Source: Apoda limacodes
Taxonomy: Eukaryota; Arthropoda; Insecta; Lepidoptera; Limacodidae
Direction: 5' to 3'
Length of the DNA stretch: 64,000 nt
Assembly: GCA_946406115.1 (NCBI GenBank)
Contig: OX291548.1
Coordinates: 10,466,373-10,530,372 of the forward strand
Shown piece by piece: positions 10,093-23,640 of the stretch. The notes under the pieces were generated by a model. The model did not search any database. It saw only the letters and a program-made list of their open reading frames with translations, and was not told the DNA's origin. The stretch's first letter is position 1, and each line of letters opens with the position of its first letter. The position numbers and the translations under genes are program-made.

Positions 10093-12884
10093 TTTAATAG
10101 CTTACAGGTTATGTATATTTGTTGAGCTCAGTGTTTTCGTCGCGATGCTCATTAATAGTAAAACCAAACAGAGTTTTGAATAAAAGCTTTGTTTCATGGA
10201 CTTCGGAATTGGCCAACGGAACTCTTCAATGTTTACTTTCTATAGTATCGTTTTGTTGTGTCGGAGGTTCTTAATTTCCCTTGTTACTCCTGTTTTCCAT
10301 AGCTTCTTTACATTGAATCCATTGGTTTCTTTAAATCTGATCTGTCGTTTCGGCCTCGTAGTCTTTTAAGCGTCTCCGTGATTATGTCGTCCCTACTCCT
10401 GATGACCATTTGTAGGTATTTAGGTTGTAATCTGTTTTTTTTTCTTTTTAAAATACAATTTACTTTTGAATCTTTATTTTTGTCCTAAAATTATGCAGAG
10501 CATCGATATGAATGTAGAGTCAGCTCGACTTTAGCTGTACGTCACTATTTAGCTTTTTTTATCTATCTTAAACGTCAATTTGACATATTTAGTACCTTTA
10601 ATTAGAATACTTATTTACTACTTAGCTTTATCATATTATTTTATTGACTTATTTGTTTTGAAAATGGCATACCTACAAAAAATTTTGCCTTCATACAAGC
10701 ATTGTAAATACGATCATTGTTTTGAATAACAAAACGATTTCAATCATATCTTTTAATCTGCACATAAAAGTGAACTGCCAATATCAATATTTCTGTGCTT
10801 TAGCAATAGATGGTTTATTACTGCTAATACGTATTTAGCTATATTAATATACGGTAAATATTAATATAGCTAAATACGTTATTTCATCATTATTAAATTC
10901 ACTTGAGTATTGTACTACCGAACTGCAAACTGCAACATAATAATATCTACACTCCGCGCAACGGGCCTAAACACAGCCTAAACATTAATTTAATTAATAC
11001 AGTCAGTCATCGCCTTTGATAAATCCAACAGTGTCGAGAAGTCATAGCGCTCCCGTCTCGTCGCGCACCTTACCCCGCGATTGCTCTGTCTAGATGCCCT
11101 CGACGGCGAACTGCGAATAAAATGAATGCTTATGTTGTGAGCCATCCTTAAGTTATTTAATATCTTCTTACACCTGCAAATTTTTATCCGTCAATAAACT
11201 CATTTCTAGTTACATAATATGATAATTTTACTTACTTCCGAAGCTGATCCCAGAAATATGATTTTATAATTATTAGTTACGTTCGATTAAATCACATAAT
11301 GGTTGTAATGAAATTAATTTAAAATTATCTAATACACTTATTATAAAATAATGAATTAATTTTGTTAGATTAAACATACTAAACAATTTGAAATATACAT
11401 TGGTTTGCATTTCAAAAAAAATTGCAATTACTCAATATGTAATAAAAATATAGTTTTGGAATGTACAAACAAAGCTTGTTTGTATCGAACCCCAACTTTC
11501 AGATTTCAACCCTCCATTTCGGACCTCATAACCAAGGATTGAAAATTCATTTTCATATTTTAACCATCGATCACCGCGAAACATGGAAGTTACTGTGTTA
11601 AATTTTAAGTCGATAGCATTTTTAGTTGCTAAGAAAAACAGCTATGACATAATTATATTGGAAATACAAGGGACCGAAAGTTTAACCATAAGAGTTCCTT
11701 TTACCACTTTGTTACGGAATTCCGACAAGTAAATGAAACAGTATATTGTTATTACTATTTTTTAATATTGTTTTATGCAAGACCGCAATCGCCACCGATG
11801 GTTAATAGCCAAGTCATGCGTGGTCTTCTTCGGCGGACACGAACTTTCGATTTCAATATGTTACGTGGTGTTACATATCACTAGCTATAACAGTGATGGT
11901 GCTAAACTAAGCAGAAAGACAACCGGTAGTTCTTGTAAACCAGTTCTTTAGCTTAATTTTTACACGCTTCTTTAGGGATTTTAATTTAATAACGGATACA
12001 TTGCGCTTTGAATTATTTATCTATTTCCTTATGCCGTCGTGTATAAAGTTTATAAATAGCACTTTTCCTTTAAAAACGATCAATACTTTATGAATATAAA
12101 TTAAATTATCTTATGTGTTCTAAGACGAAAGAGGTTAAAACTCTGATTACCTTAAATTTATTTCTTAAAGACTGTCTTTGAGACAGATTGTAATTTCCTT
12201 GAACAACCCTCATCTGCAGCACAAATATTTTGAATACCAGGTGCGTATCCCCAAAAAATGCTGCAAGACATCATGCTACGCAAGTAGCTGAATTTTATTC
12301 TGGCAGTAACTTCTTCCTTAAGTTGACGCATTTTTTTAACATCAAATGCTGCAGAACTAAGCCAATCGAGCTATATGTGGGCTCCACTGAAGCTTTGTGT
12401 CTAGGGTAATACTGTATTACCTACCTGACTTACATTTGGTGTTAAAAATGTATACATTTAGTTTTCTCTCTATTTAGAAATAAATTAATGATGAACCAGT
12501 AGAAAACTTTAGTCAAACAGCATCACGTCTTTTAAGTTAAAAGGAAAGTGATATGTTATCTGCAATCAATAATATCTCATGACAATCTTTCATTACCATA
12601 GATAGATCTTTAATGTAAGATGTGTAAGAAATATGAATAGCCCAAGAATGCAATTCTGTGGAACACAAAACTTAATGTTTGACTTAATTTCTAGAGCTTT
12701 TCAGTTTAAGTGCAGTATTCCTAATACCATATTGTTGCAGTTTCCCAATCAAGGTTTTATGTTGGACGCAATCAGAAAACACGCAAGGCATGCATCGAGT
12801 CCTCCAACGTATCAAATTTGTGCTGGCTGGGCTGGGAAGTTCTACCCTTATACTATTATTTTTCATATAATATATCTATAATAA
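10093..12884. other. Intronic stretch with one perfect hairpin
   Basis: Mostly unassigned AT-rich DNA. 11040-11110 (CTTACCCCGCGATTGCTCTG) resembles the terminal arm of the MITE at 23860-24470. The 82-codon open frame at 12633-12881 has no motif. The hairpin at 10829-10879 is listed separately. Confidence 0.5.
10829..10879. repeat. Perfect 22-bp inverted repeat with 7-nt loop
   Basis: Arms at 10829-10850 and 10858-10879 (ACGTATTTAGCTATATTAAT and AT, and the complement) are exact, and the loop is ACGGTAA. It could extrude as a cruciform, be a short foldback element or fold as RNA. The perfect pairing and short loop are unlike a typical pre-miRNA. Confidence 0.8.
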
Positions 12885-13000
12885 ACTAGCTTTTGGCCGC
12901 GGCGTCGCACGCGCATAATTCGGTCTGCGCTTTAAATTCCTACGGGTGTTTAGTCTGTTTTGTTTGTGAAAAAGTATTCTACATTATTTTCTGTCTTGCC
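12885..13000 (+). mobile_element. Lep1-like Helitron 5' fragment
   Basis: ACTAGCTTTTGGCCGCGGCG followed by TCGCACGCGCATAATTCGG is a slightly diverged Lep1 5' end. The 3' part is not recognisable. Confidence 0.55.
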
Positions 13001-15413
13001 TGACTTCCCTTTACCTTTGCCTGTATGAAATATTAGGTCCATTCTTTGCACCGCCCTGCAGCATGACGCATAACGCAAAAAAAATATTATTTATAATTCT
13101 GTAGGATGGGATCTCTCCATTGGATTAAAAGAAGTGTACTAAGTCCTTCTCTATTCCTACAGCATTGGTCATTAAACGCCAATTTTAACTAATAAAGAAG
13201 AGATTAGATCCGGGACATGACATGCCAATCGGTCTTCAGTCATGACTTTCCTATTAAGTGCTCAAAACGCTTAAACACCTCATAGACATAAACTTTACCA
13301 GTGTAGGTGTAACTCACATATTTCAAATATTTTGTTAAATCGTTTTCGAATGTGTAAAGGTCATTCGCCGATTGCCCAGGAATATCGGCTAAACTCTGTA
13401 AGCTGGTGTTCTCAGCCTCTATTTACGATTATATGGATATATGTATTATTATATTTATTATTAAAATCCAAAAAACATAAATACTAATCAATTCAAAATA
13501 AACATAAAGTCAAAGAGGTAACATCTGGTTGTCTAAAGGTCGATTACAAATATACAACAAATGATTTGATAAATGATGATAAATTTAAATGATTAGTAGA
13601 TAAAAGTTACATCAACGGAAACATTAACATTTGGAAACGACTTTCTTTAATTTTTTGTGCAGATTAAAATCTTATTCAGAGTCACCATTGATGGCGTCTA
13701 ATAGCACTTAAAGGTTTCAGCAGCTTTAAAGGATCATCAAATATAAAAGTCCTAAAAATACTCAGATGCTGTATAAGAATAAGGTAACATTTAAAATTGT
13801 ACGTATTATAAAGCTGCTAGATTTTTTTAGTGTTGTCAGATATAAGCAGTAGCACGATGTAATCGATACATTTTATTGTCGACAATATATAAATAAAACT
13901 TGCATAATCCAGCATAACAGAGCAAGCAGGGTATCTAACGATCTGATTAAAGCTATATTTTGTCTCTAAATTAATATATAGTGCTATAAAAAAATTGAAT
14001 GGTACCTACTGGTAAAATATTTTACTTAATATTCATAGATTTATTGAGCAATTAAAATTCGATTTAGATTTTGAATCGGGCACCATAAAGACGATTAGAT
14101 GGAAATCGAAAGTGGTTATTCTTGTGCTGTGCTCGGTAGGGGTTCTTTGTAAGGTTTCTCATAACCTGTTCTTTGTGATCTGTGGAACGATTTTGAAGTC
14201 GGCATTGAACTTGTCTCTCGAGGTATTGATTGCATCATTGGCATCAATACCATCAATGATTGATAGATACACATCTTTTAACTTTGTTATCTAATTCTTT
14301 AACAGATGACTAATACGTAGATTATGTAACATACATCGTATTTGAATTCCATGTAATCACAAATCAAAAAGACATGTTAGATACATCTGAGGATTGTGTA
14401 TATCGTGTTTTTTTGTTATTGTTATACCAAATTTCCTTAGAGAATGGGTATTTTGAAATACTTTTAATTACCTGCTCATTTATATTAGACTGAGCCACAG
14501 CGAAACATGACCCGGTTTAGTTAGTTTTGAAAAAATTGCTTTGACCTACAGTCATACAGGCAGATGGACGGACATAAAGAAACTATATAAGGGACTCTCG
14601 TTGGGCTACGGAACTCCAAATAGGTAACAAAGTTTTATCAAAAGCGGGAAATGAAGTTAAAAACCGATTGGCATGCGTTCACTTATCGTATAACAAACGA
14701 GTACAGAAACAATTTCTCACGGAATTAAATTTTTACTTTAAATTTTAATGTCAGTAACTTAAAAATTCAAATTGATTTAAGTTGAGTGTTGAAGATTGAT
14801 TTAATTAATGTCACTTGGCGGCTTCTTTTTTTTTTAGATAATTATCAAATGAATGGGCGCGCTCTAAGTAATTGATTGAATTTGGAATTCATTTTGAAGT
14901 TACAAAAATATTTCATAATCAGCAGGGATCACTTTAACTATAACCAATTGAGTGCTCGTGCAATACAATATACAACGTATATTTTTGTTCGAATTTAATA
15001 TAAAAAAAAAAATTAAATTGGTACATCTTCTAAAAAAATACATATAGCAATATATCTACATAAGTAATAATAATTCTTAGTTATTTCTTAATAATTGGAA
15101 ATGGAGATAAGGGACCACTAAATAGATTAAATATTGAATAATCTGCATCTTAAAGATTATCTGCATCTTAAGTCATTATCATCGTCGTGTCCTCTTAAGA
15201 TGCTGAGACTAAAAATCATGCAGGACATTCCACTTTACCAGCGCTAGGCTGCTCTGCGTCCAGGCTTTTCTATGTGCTGCTTAGTGGATGGACTCCTGTA
15301 TGTTGTGGTTCATTACCGCCTTCACCTTATCCTTGCAGCAGGTTGGTGTTCTACTCCGACTTCTTCTGCCCGCCTCATGCCCAATGACCGGCAGCTTCTC
15401 TAATTTGTTTTAG
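13001..15413. other. Intronic stretch, little recognised
   Basis: A degenerate piece of the GGTTCCGTACC repeat (CAGATGGACGGACAT and GGCTACGGAACTCC) lies at 14550-14620. 15180-15413 is more GC-rich (CTTCTTCTGCCCGCCTCATG) and looks like an old retroposon tail, but I cannot name it. Confidence 0.45.
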
Positions 15414-15613
15414 TCCTCTTGTCCCGCGTAGATAAGTGTCTGAAGTATTTAGGTAAGCATTGCATACATATAGTCAAAATGCGTATTTTAATGTTAAGTA
15501 AAACTTAACTCGTTTGGGTATGTTATCACCTTAAGCAATTTATATAGTTTCTATGAAATAAACAAATTTTGATTAATGATTTCATAGTTTTTTATTTCAT
15601 AAATTTAACTTGA
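15414..15613. other. Left inversion junction: blocks A (86 bp) and B (113 bp)
   Basis: Block A is 15414-15499, one filler base follows, and block B is 15501-15613. Both blocks occur again as exact reverse complements at 22133-22218 and 22219-22331, in the same left-to-right order (A', B'). Comparing base by base I find no mismatch in 199 positions. The order A-B on the left and A'-B' on the right is the pattern predicted for an inversion made by staggered double-strand breaks. Confidence 0.8.
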
Positions 15614-16027
15614 CTTGCATTGCGAATTCTATTTTGATTCTGTTTTCTAATGGGTTCAAACATTTTGTCATTTAATGGTCATCATATTGCGTAAATGTTT
15701 TATTACCTATGTGTCACTTTTATTATACAATTTTTACTTATTTTCACTATTCTTTATTGTATATCATGAAGCAAAGCGGTAAAAATATAAGGAATTTATG
15801 TAGACATCATAACAAACATAAGTACCTACTTGGAATGCATATTTTTTCTTATGATAATTCATTTTCAATGTCTTTTAGGTATATGATGACCAGGGTATCA
15901 GGTGAAAGGTCTCTAGGGTCATCGGGTCATCATTCACTAAATAAATTATTCACTACATTTTGCACACACGATATTGGAATATTACCTCATTGCTCTAATA
16001 GGTCGGAACATTGCAAGTATTTGAATT

Positions 16028-16437
16028 ATGTATGCGTGACTAAAATATTTTTTATTGTTGTTTTCTAATTTTATAGCCATTATTTTTGATGGAAATGTCG
16101 TTCGGGAATATTATTTTTAAGCAATTTTCTTAAAAGTTTCACATAGCTATTATAGAGCGTTCAATACAAAATGACTACAAAAAATTACTATGCGGCTAAT
16201 CATAAATTACCTCGTTATTTGGAGTGTGGCAAAGTTAAACAAATTTTAATAACAGAAATTTAGAAAATAGCGCGTACTAGAAATTTTGCGAGAATATTCT
16301 AGTAGTTGCTTAGTTACCTTCGGTGTTTCCCACGCGATATACCTTTGCCAATTTTCATGGTTTTATATTCTTACAATAATAACTGGATTTCCATACAAAG
16401 TTAAACCCCGTTTATTACCCCCTAGAGGATAATGTTC
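16028..16437 (+). repeat. 410-bp dispersed repeat, copy 1
   Basis: It is similar throughout to 23963-24371, in the same orientation, for example AAAATGTCGTTCGGGAATAT, TTATAGAGCGTTCAATACAA and CTATGCGGCTAATCATAAAT. In copy 2 a short frame (MTTKNYYAANHKL...) can be read, but it is not conserved as an ORF in copy 1. Confidence 0.8.
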
Positions 16438-18359
16438 CGGAAACAGTGCCAAACGTCAATCTTAATTTTAAACTAAAAGGCCAAAAAGATTTTCATGGAT
16501 TTTAATAAAACGAGCAAGTGCGAATCGGACTCGCGCGCCAAACTTTTTGTAGCAACAAAATTTACGACCAAAAACCACAGTCAAGCGTAGAGTATGAAAC
16601 TGGCGTGTTTTTTATACAAGCTAAGTTTTCTTATATAGAGAACTAAGGTTTACGGGACTGGCCTAGTGGCAGACGTTGTAGAGTTAATAGTGGCCATCCG
16701 ACTGACAATTTTCAAGACCTGTCATATGACAACAGCTAGAACCTAAGGCTTAGCGAGTTAAGAGAAGCACAGAGGAATTCAGAAAAATGTTAGTTTCGCA
16801 TGAACGCCATCTCAAGAATACTTATGAGCCAGAAATATAACGGTCTTTGAGAAAACACCACGAAGGACGATGTTGACTATCTAAGATAGCTTATCGAGGA
16901 AAATGCGGGCAAAACAATGGCAGCTTGGAAATTAACCCAGATTTATTTATTTATTTTAAATCTTTAATTTCACAAAAAAAATACAAACGATGGACTTAAT
17001 GATACATTCCAATTCTACCTGTTATCCAGATCAGTGTGGAAAAAAGATGCGTAATTAGGTGTTCCCATTATTCCCATAGATAGGCACTTACAAAAAAAGT
17101 GTACTAAAAAAGTCTGTGGTTACCTTAATACTAGTACTAGTACTAAATAGTTCGTGTGGTTCGATATACAAAAATTCGTTCTGATTCTTGGCTCCGTAGC
17201 AGAGGGCTCAGCATCAGTCATACAGATGCAGAACTGTACTTGCAGAAGTAGTTGTTGAAACAAGGAAACCCCACGCAAGAATTATGTAGTTGATGAAAAG
17301 AAACCATATCCCACAAAAAAAATAGGGTGGTTGGTAACAAGACGCTGTGCCCACGCAAAAATTAAGTGGTTAGTGAAAAGGGGCATTATGATGTGGGTGT
17401 TTGTTTGTATCTAGCCAAATTACTAGTCTGGAGATTAAAACTGGTGACATTTTACATACATACACGTACTACATACAATTCCTTATTCTGTGTAACAGTG
17501 ATGGAGTAAGTTACGATTTCCTTGTCAGATGAGAGTTTTTTATTAAAGCTGTTTTCAATCTAAAATGAACCTTGACACTAAAATTAGTTAGAACAGTCTG
17601 TTTCCTTCTGAACTCTGAAATCGTGCAAATATTACGAAGCTATAGGTTATTGGCTATTTTTTTTTGATACGATCCCCTGAACATAAGCCTGACCTACACT
17701 TAGCCATTTTTTCTTAGGGTTCCGGAGTAAACATTACCTCGTATAGTTCCGCCAATATCCGTCCGTCTGTCTGTCTGTCTGGCCGTAGCTTAGCAAAGAG
17801 ACTCTTAGTACTAAAAAGCGTAATGTGGCAGGATTTTCATATGCGTGTATGTGAAGCCGACAAAGTGGTAAAATAAAATCTTGATTTTTAGGATACCTCC
17901 ACATAAAGTGGCGATATTTTTTTTCTGGTCTATCCTATGGTGTGAAGCGTCGTTTGATTGGTCGTTCAAAAATATTGCTGGTGTGTGAAAACCAATTTTT
18001 GATACAGGGATCCATTTGCGAAATATTAAACTGTCAGCTAAATGGTTGTTTAAAAATTCACTAGTGCCGTGATATATAAAGCAGGTAAAAGGAAAACTAT
18101 CATAGCTAAATCAGATTTATAAGTTAGCAAGTAATAGTTGACCAACTTATAAGAATTTATCCACGCAGCGCATGGCCCGCCAAGTTCTTAAACGGTTTTA
18201 TTTTTGTTTTCCACAGAATAAAGTTAGACTGTATAAGCATGCATGATTGAAAAAAAAAAAAAACTCACCTATTTCTTGTATGAGAATTTTAATTACATGA
18301 CTGGCAAGGAAGGGTTATATTTTCGCGCGCATCGCGTTATGGAAATTTATTTATTACCC
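16438..18359. other. Intronic stretch with degenerate repeat pieces
   Basis: 16506-16545 (AAGTGCGAATCGGACTCGCG) is the tail of the GGTTCCGTACC-type repeat in minus orientation. 17712-17800 (AGGGTTCCGGAGTAAAC and GTCCGTCTGTCTGTCTGTC) is another start. 17260-17400 contains two similar CCACGCAA(G/A)AATTA(T)GT pieces. No gene is seen. Confidence 0.45.
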
Positions 18360-18650
18360 GTACCTTCCAAACGGCTAGATGGATTTCTATAATTATTAGG
18401 GTATCGTTAGATTTGTATTAATAGCCCAAATGTTCTTAGAGAGGTAACGTAAAAAGAATCAAAATGGCAAATGTCATGCGCTTTAATGTGCGGGCTAATT
18501 TATTTATTTTTAATTTAGGGCAAATTTCGCCGGACAACCTAGCCATTACAGTTTATAAGAGCCCTTAAAAGGACAGACAGACAGACAGCGTAGGCTAAAT
18601 TTTATGCCCCAACTACACTGGTTGGTACCCTTTGGATAGGGTAATCTAAA
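18360..18650 (-). repeat. GGTTCCGTACC-type repeat, diverged, minus orientation
   Basis: GGACAGACAGACAGACAGCG, then TTGGTACCCTTTGGATAGGG near the right end, match the family order on the minus strand with many changes. Confidence 0.45.
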
Positions 18651-19609
18651 AAGAAAGTTGCCAGACCTACGTACCTCACTTTTTTTTATTTAAAGATCTT
18701 ATCAGACATGAGGTAGGTAGGTATGTAGGTACCTACATATTATTATTATCTGCGGGACATAGTTTAATGAGTTTTGATATATATATAAGCAGCCATAATC
18801 CGGGCATTGACACATACTCTGTTCCCTTATTTGATGAAGTAAGCGGTAGTCTTCACAACACAAGCGAGACTAACAGGGGCCAAAGGTTCAGCCACTATGG
18901 CTACGCTAGAGAACTATAATTACCTGTATGGTTTGCTGTGGTTATGACTTAAGGGCACGGCAACCTCAGCACACTCCATACACACGAAGTTTTATCCCAT
19001 TTTTGTTGTGTACCAAGTAATAGATTTTTTTTGAAGGCTTGCACCTTACACCATAAGTAGGATGCAAGGTTTTGATATTTGAAAAATTTATAACTATTCA
19101 TAAATATGCGCGCTCTTTAAGTTATTAGTAGATAATGAACACAACACGACATAATTTAATATTAAATTTTTGCATATGTCATTTTAAACTACGTAGTTTA
19201 AATTGTTTTCGCAAACGAAATTGTATATTGAATTGTATGAGCACCTCCACACAAAAGCGCGTCATGTCATTGCAAAACTGCTTTGTTTTTAATAAATATT
19301 TTTTTTAAAAGTGAGTTCTGATGAAGTTTTAATTTATATTTATTACTTTCTCGCAAAATGCATTGAAAAATGTTGTATGATACGTGAGCGTAAAGGGTTA
19401 TTCCGAATGCATGCCTTTAAAAACACTCGATGTGCGCGTGTTTTAAATTTTGGCACTTATTCGTAATAACCTGTTTACCACACTTGTATCAAAAAATAAC
19501 TAAACACACTTGCTCTTAAAGTGGTTCTTATTGCACTGCTTTTAGGTTCATGATACAACTTATAAAATACCTGCGCTTTTGTGGCTTTCTGTGCCTAAAC
19601 TATACATTT
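18651..19609. other. Intronic stretch with one family trace
   Basis: 19370-19495 (AAATGTTGTATGATACGTGA...ACCTGTTTACCACACTTGTA) resembles 63100-63215 and is probably a dispersed repeat. Otherwise nothing is recognised. Confidence 0.4.
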
Positions 19610-20130
19610 CTGAGCATATCCTTCAATGAAACTCCGAGCATAACCCATTCTATAATTCGCTGAGCGAGTTCAAACTTTTGGATCAGGCCAACTGTCAATG
19701 TCCACTTTTCACTCCATAAGTCATAACCGGCAAAACGCATTGGTTAAAGCATGGAGCATTAAGGTATAAACTACGTAAAGACCTGAGCAACTTTCCAAGT
19801 GCTGCCTAGAACAACTAAATTCTTCTGTCAGCTTCTCTCGAAGCTGCTTCTACCTAGTGTAATTGTCTGACCCAGATGGACATACTATGCAACAACTTCG
19901 ATTTTAGCACCGACGGCCACTGGTCTCGAGTCAACGTGTGTATTAGACATGACCTGCGTCTCTTCAACATTATTCTTGAGAACCACTCGTCTGGAAGAAC
20001 AGTTAATACTGTTCAGCATTTCTTCTAATTCCTGCAATGGTTCAGCCATTATAACGATGTCCTCCGCGAATCGAAGATATGGGAAATAAGCTTACCGTTA
20101 ACAGAGATGCCGCAATTTCTCCAGTTCAGT
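19610..20130 (-). pseudogene. RTE-clade reverse transcriptase relic
   Basis: Conceptual translation on the minus strand, across several frameshifts, shows an RT palm fragment (LISHIRFAEDIVIMAEPLQE, a changed F-A-D-D box) followed by a YLGQTITLGRSSFEREADRR-like piece and NQCVLPVMTYGV, an order typical of RTE-type LINE proteins. Stops and frame changes show it is dead. Only the 3' half of the ORF remains. Confidence 0.75.
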
Positions 20131-20149
20131 AACAGAATAAGTAATAAAA

Positions 20150-20473
20150 AAAAAATCGGCTAAAATATTTGTCTTATTATAATTTAATAATAAATTTTTA
20201 AACTAAATATTCTGTGAATATTTCAAGCGTATACCTGTTGCCGTTAACATAATATCGAGCAAAAAAAATCACGTTTGTTGTATGGCATTAAATATTTATT
20301 TTATTCTGTTTTTTAGTATATGTTGTTATATCGGCAACAGAAATACATCATCTGTGAAAATTCAACTGTCTAACTGTTACGATTCAAGAGATACAGCCTG
20401 ATAACGGACGGACGGACAGCGGAGTCATAGTTATAGGATCCCATTGTTTATCCTTTGGGTACGGAACCCTAAT
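20150..20473 (-). repeat. GGTTCCGTACC-type repeat, minus orientation
   Basis: CACGTTTGTTGTATGGCATT, CGGCAACAGAAATACATCAT, ACGGACGGACGGACAGCGG and the end CTTTGGGTACGGAACCCTAA match 57410-57618 closely. The family is abundant in Lepidoptera by recollection; its replication class is not clear from the sequence. Confidence 0.7.
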
Positions 20474-22132
20474 AAGTTTACTTCAGACGCCTATAGATAA
20501 CCGTAAAATTTAATCATTAGTAATAACGTAATTATATCTGTGTGTTCTCCAATCTAATATTCTATTAAATACTGACTTTTTTTAAGGTGTCTAAAATAAA
20601 ATATAAGCAGTCAAAAAATATGTAAGATGTTAATATTTTATACACCAACCAAAGTCATGATCACAAATTCTATTTGATCTGAATGAGTTCAAATCATTGT
20701 TCTTGAAAAATTGTGAGATGGGAACGTGCGTCACAGAGATGCTTTGCAGAGCTCCGTGAAAGCTTAGTTCTCATCGGAATACAGTAACACGTCAAGTGCA
20801 CGAACGTCAAGATAGTGCATCTTACTTGAGTTCTGTTGGTAGTGATTAAATTATTTTTACTTTTTTTGACTTGTTATCACTTTTGTTATTACATATGGCT
20901 ATGCACATTTATTTAAATTCTCAGTTGATTATACTTATTTGTGAAAAATCGCACAGTAAGACCTACATTTTCACGTTAAAAGTTTAATTAGTAATTAAAT
21001 TAAAAATGAAATGTCATAATGTTATGCAATTAGATTTTTTTAAAGTTGGATATTAAAATTAGTAATTTTGCTATGATTATGTTGGCTCAGTTATTTCCTT
21101 TGATATTATTCTAAAATCAATTTGTGATTGTAATTAATGTTCTTAATCTGTAATCAAATAACGTTTTGCCCTTTATCACCTATTACTGAATAAATTTAAA
21201 TCTTCAACTCACACCTGCGTAACTTACAAATTACGAAGTTTCTCTATAATTGAATGTTATGTCACAAATATTTCGAATATCATCTCCAAAGCACTTTCTA
21301 TTAAGAGGAAATAATCAAAAGTATTAAGAGCTTACATAGCAACACTATAGCCATCAAGAACCTGCTTTATATATTTTGAGATCACCAAGGTGGCTAACAA
21401 GCTTGCGGTCTGCCTATTATGAAACGGCCGTCACCGCAGCCTTATACCTTATAATAATATGCATATTAAAAATAAGAAAACATAGGAAAACAGTACCTAA
21501 GGATTTGGTGCAATAACAATCCCACCAAAATATTTTTATGTAAAATGTTGCCAAGACAAGGCTCGCACTGTCAAAAAGTTATCAGATCTCAGGAAGAGCC
21601 AAGCTTCTATAACTCTACACGCCCTAACTCTATCAGGCCCTTACTTTACAAACTCTACACCTAAGTCAATATATGTGACTTGGCCGTTTACATAAAACTC
21701 AGACTTCAGTTGCTTCCTATTTTGCTTAGCCAAACAAGCTGCGTGTTTTTCTACGTACCTAGTGTAAAAAGAAACAATGAGCGGAACAATATTCGAAGCA
21801 TAAATACGAGTAGTGAGCATTAAATTACATTTTAATTACAACTATTGGTAACACTAGCAACACAGACAAGCGGTGACGGTGATACGATATTTTACTAGAT
21901 GAGTCAATGTCCTAATTCTTTCAACATCTACATTCTACATTAATACTTATCAATAATTTGGAAATAGAGATGAGTCACGAAAAAAACCAAAGTGCGACTT
22001 ATGAATCCCTTAGTCTTTTCCATTTTCTTGTACGTTTCAGAGACCTGGACTCCAAAGGCTATGATTCGGCTGGCGCAAGATGTTAGGTAAACCATAGACT
22101 ACACGGAGAACCATTTCCTCCATACTGGCCGA
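20474..22132. other. Intronic stretch, nothing recognised
   Basis: AT-rich. The 61-codon minus frame at 22037-22222 runs across block A' into the flank and has no domain. Confidence 0.5.
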
Positions 22133-22331
22133 ACTTAACATTAAAATACGCATTTTGACTATATGTATGCAATGCTTACCTAAATACTTCAGACACTTAT
22201 CTACGCGGGACAAGAGGATCAAGTTAAATTTATGAAATAAAAAACTATGAAATCATTAATCAAAATTTGTTTATTTCATAGAAACTATATAAATTGCTTA
22301 AGGTGATAACATACCCAAACGAGTTAAGTTT
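22133..22331. other. Right inversion junction: blocks A' and B'
   Basis: 22133-22218 is the exact reverse complement of 15414-15499 and 22219-22331 that of 15501-15613, abutting without filler. Confidence 0.8.
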
Positions 22332-23640
22332 ACAAGAAAATGGTTAATTTTGTTACAATATTAAGTACACTTTTTGAAGTGAAAAAAATATTATGATAAT
22401 TTGGCTGTTAAAACAGTTAGTAAAAATAGTACATTGTTCACCGAAGGGGTGAAAGTGACTGATTACCGACGAGGGTGTAGTTTGAGGCCCGAATCGCAGC
22501 TGAAGGCCTTAAAACACACGAGGTGCTGCCCACCTGATCTTTCTTCCCTGTCCCTGTCTTTCATCCCGATACAAAGTGCTCTATACTACAAATGAAAGGA
22601 TAATAAAATATAATTAATTAAAGTTCTAATTTACTAAACAAATATTAACTTTTATAATCACAGATGGCACTGCACTAAATAAAAAGAAGCTATTAAATTG
22701 TTCCGTCAGCTTTTAAATAGAAAGTGCTTTTTTATCAATGCTCTCTTCCCTCTAAACGGGCAAAAAAGTAATAATCTCTGCAAACACGTACTTTCAACCC
22801 TATTTTTGACTATGCATGTAGGTTCTTTCAGAGCATGTGTAGTGTAAAGATAATTAGGACACTCTATTTTGGGGCTTTAATTCAAATTGTTAGGAAAATT
22901 AAAAGTGATATTCTCTTGATTCTTATTTCATAAAATATGTCTTTGTACATTAGTCGAAAAGGCGGCACGCTTTTGCTAGGGTACGCCATAGCCTTAACTA
23001 CCTTAGTGTAGATTACATTTAGATGTGTTTTAGTTATTTAAACTTTGGTCCTATGGTAGATTTCCTCAAACAAAACAGAAACGCCATAGTATTTTTTTAT
23101 TATATTTACTATCTCAGTAGCTCAGATGCGAACACAGGGCTAAGTGTTCAATCCTTGAAAAGAACAAACATTAATATGGTGAACATATCTTTGTTTCGAT
23201 TAATATTAATTTCGCTTCATTCAAATTTAAGTAGTTAAATGCTTTATCGTTAAAGACATCGATAAACTGATATTTACGACTACAAATGACGATGGAGCAT
23301 TACTTACTGTAACTGTGGGATGAATAATGTCCACCTGAATACACTTCTACTTTCATCTTAACTATTTCCTATTTGAGGTTAATTACCGTGAAACATACGC
23401 ACAAGTGTTTACACACTTGTATAGTAGACTTTGCACAAGAGAAATTGTTTCTGTTTATAATTATATGGTCCTATTGTTTCTCAATTGGTGTTAGAGATAT
23501 TAATAACTAACCCGATGCACGCGATTCCGCTTTCAAGGTTTACAATACTCGCACCAAGACCTAACTAAAAAAACGCATATATATCTCAGTAGGTACATAT
23601 TAGGCTAAGAGCATACTACGAATTTTAATCGTCAATCATA
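22332..23640. other. Intronic stretch, nothing recognised
   Basis: A GC-richer patch at 22440-22570 (GAGGCCCGAATCGCAGCTGA) looks like repeat-derived sequence but could not be placed. No gene is seen. Confidence 0.45.

Larger units (their letters stand above)
15614..22132. other. Inferred inverted segment, about 6.5 kb
   Basis: This is the DNA between the two duplicated junctions. It lies wholly in the giant intron of gene 1, so no exon is disturbed. It contains one copy of a 410-bp dispersed repeat, an RTE relic and a GGTTCCGTACC-type repeat. That it is inverted relative to an ancestor is an inference from the junctions. Confidence 0.55.

Noticed and set aside
22037..22222. 61-codon minus-strand ORF
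   Set aside because: It spans the inverted duplication boundary and has no recognisable domain.
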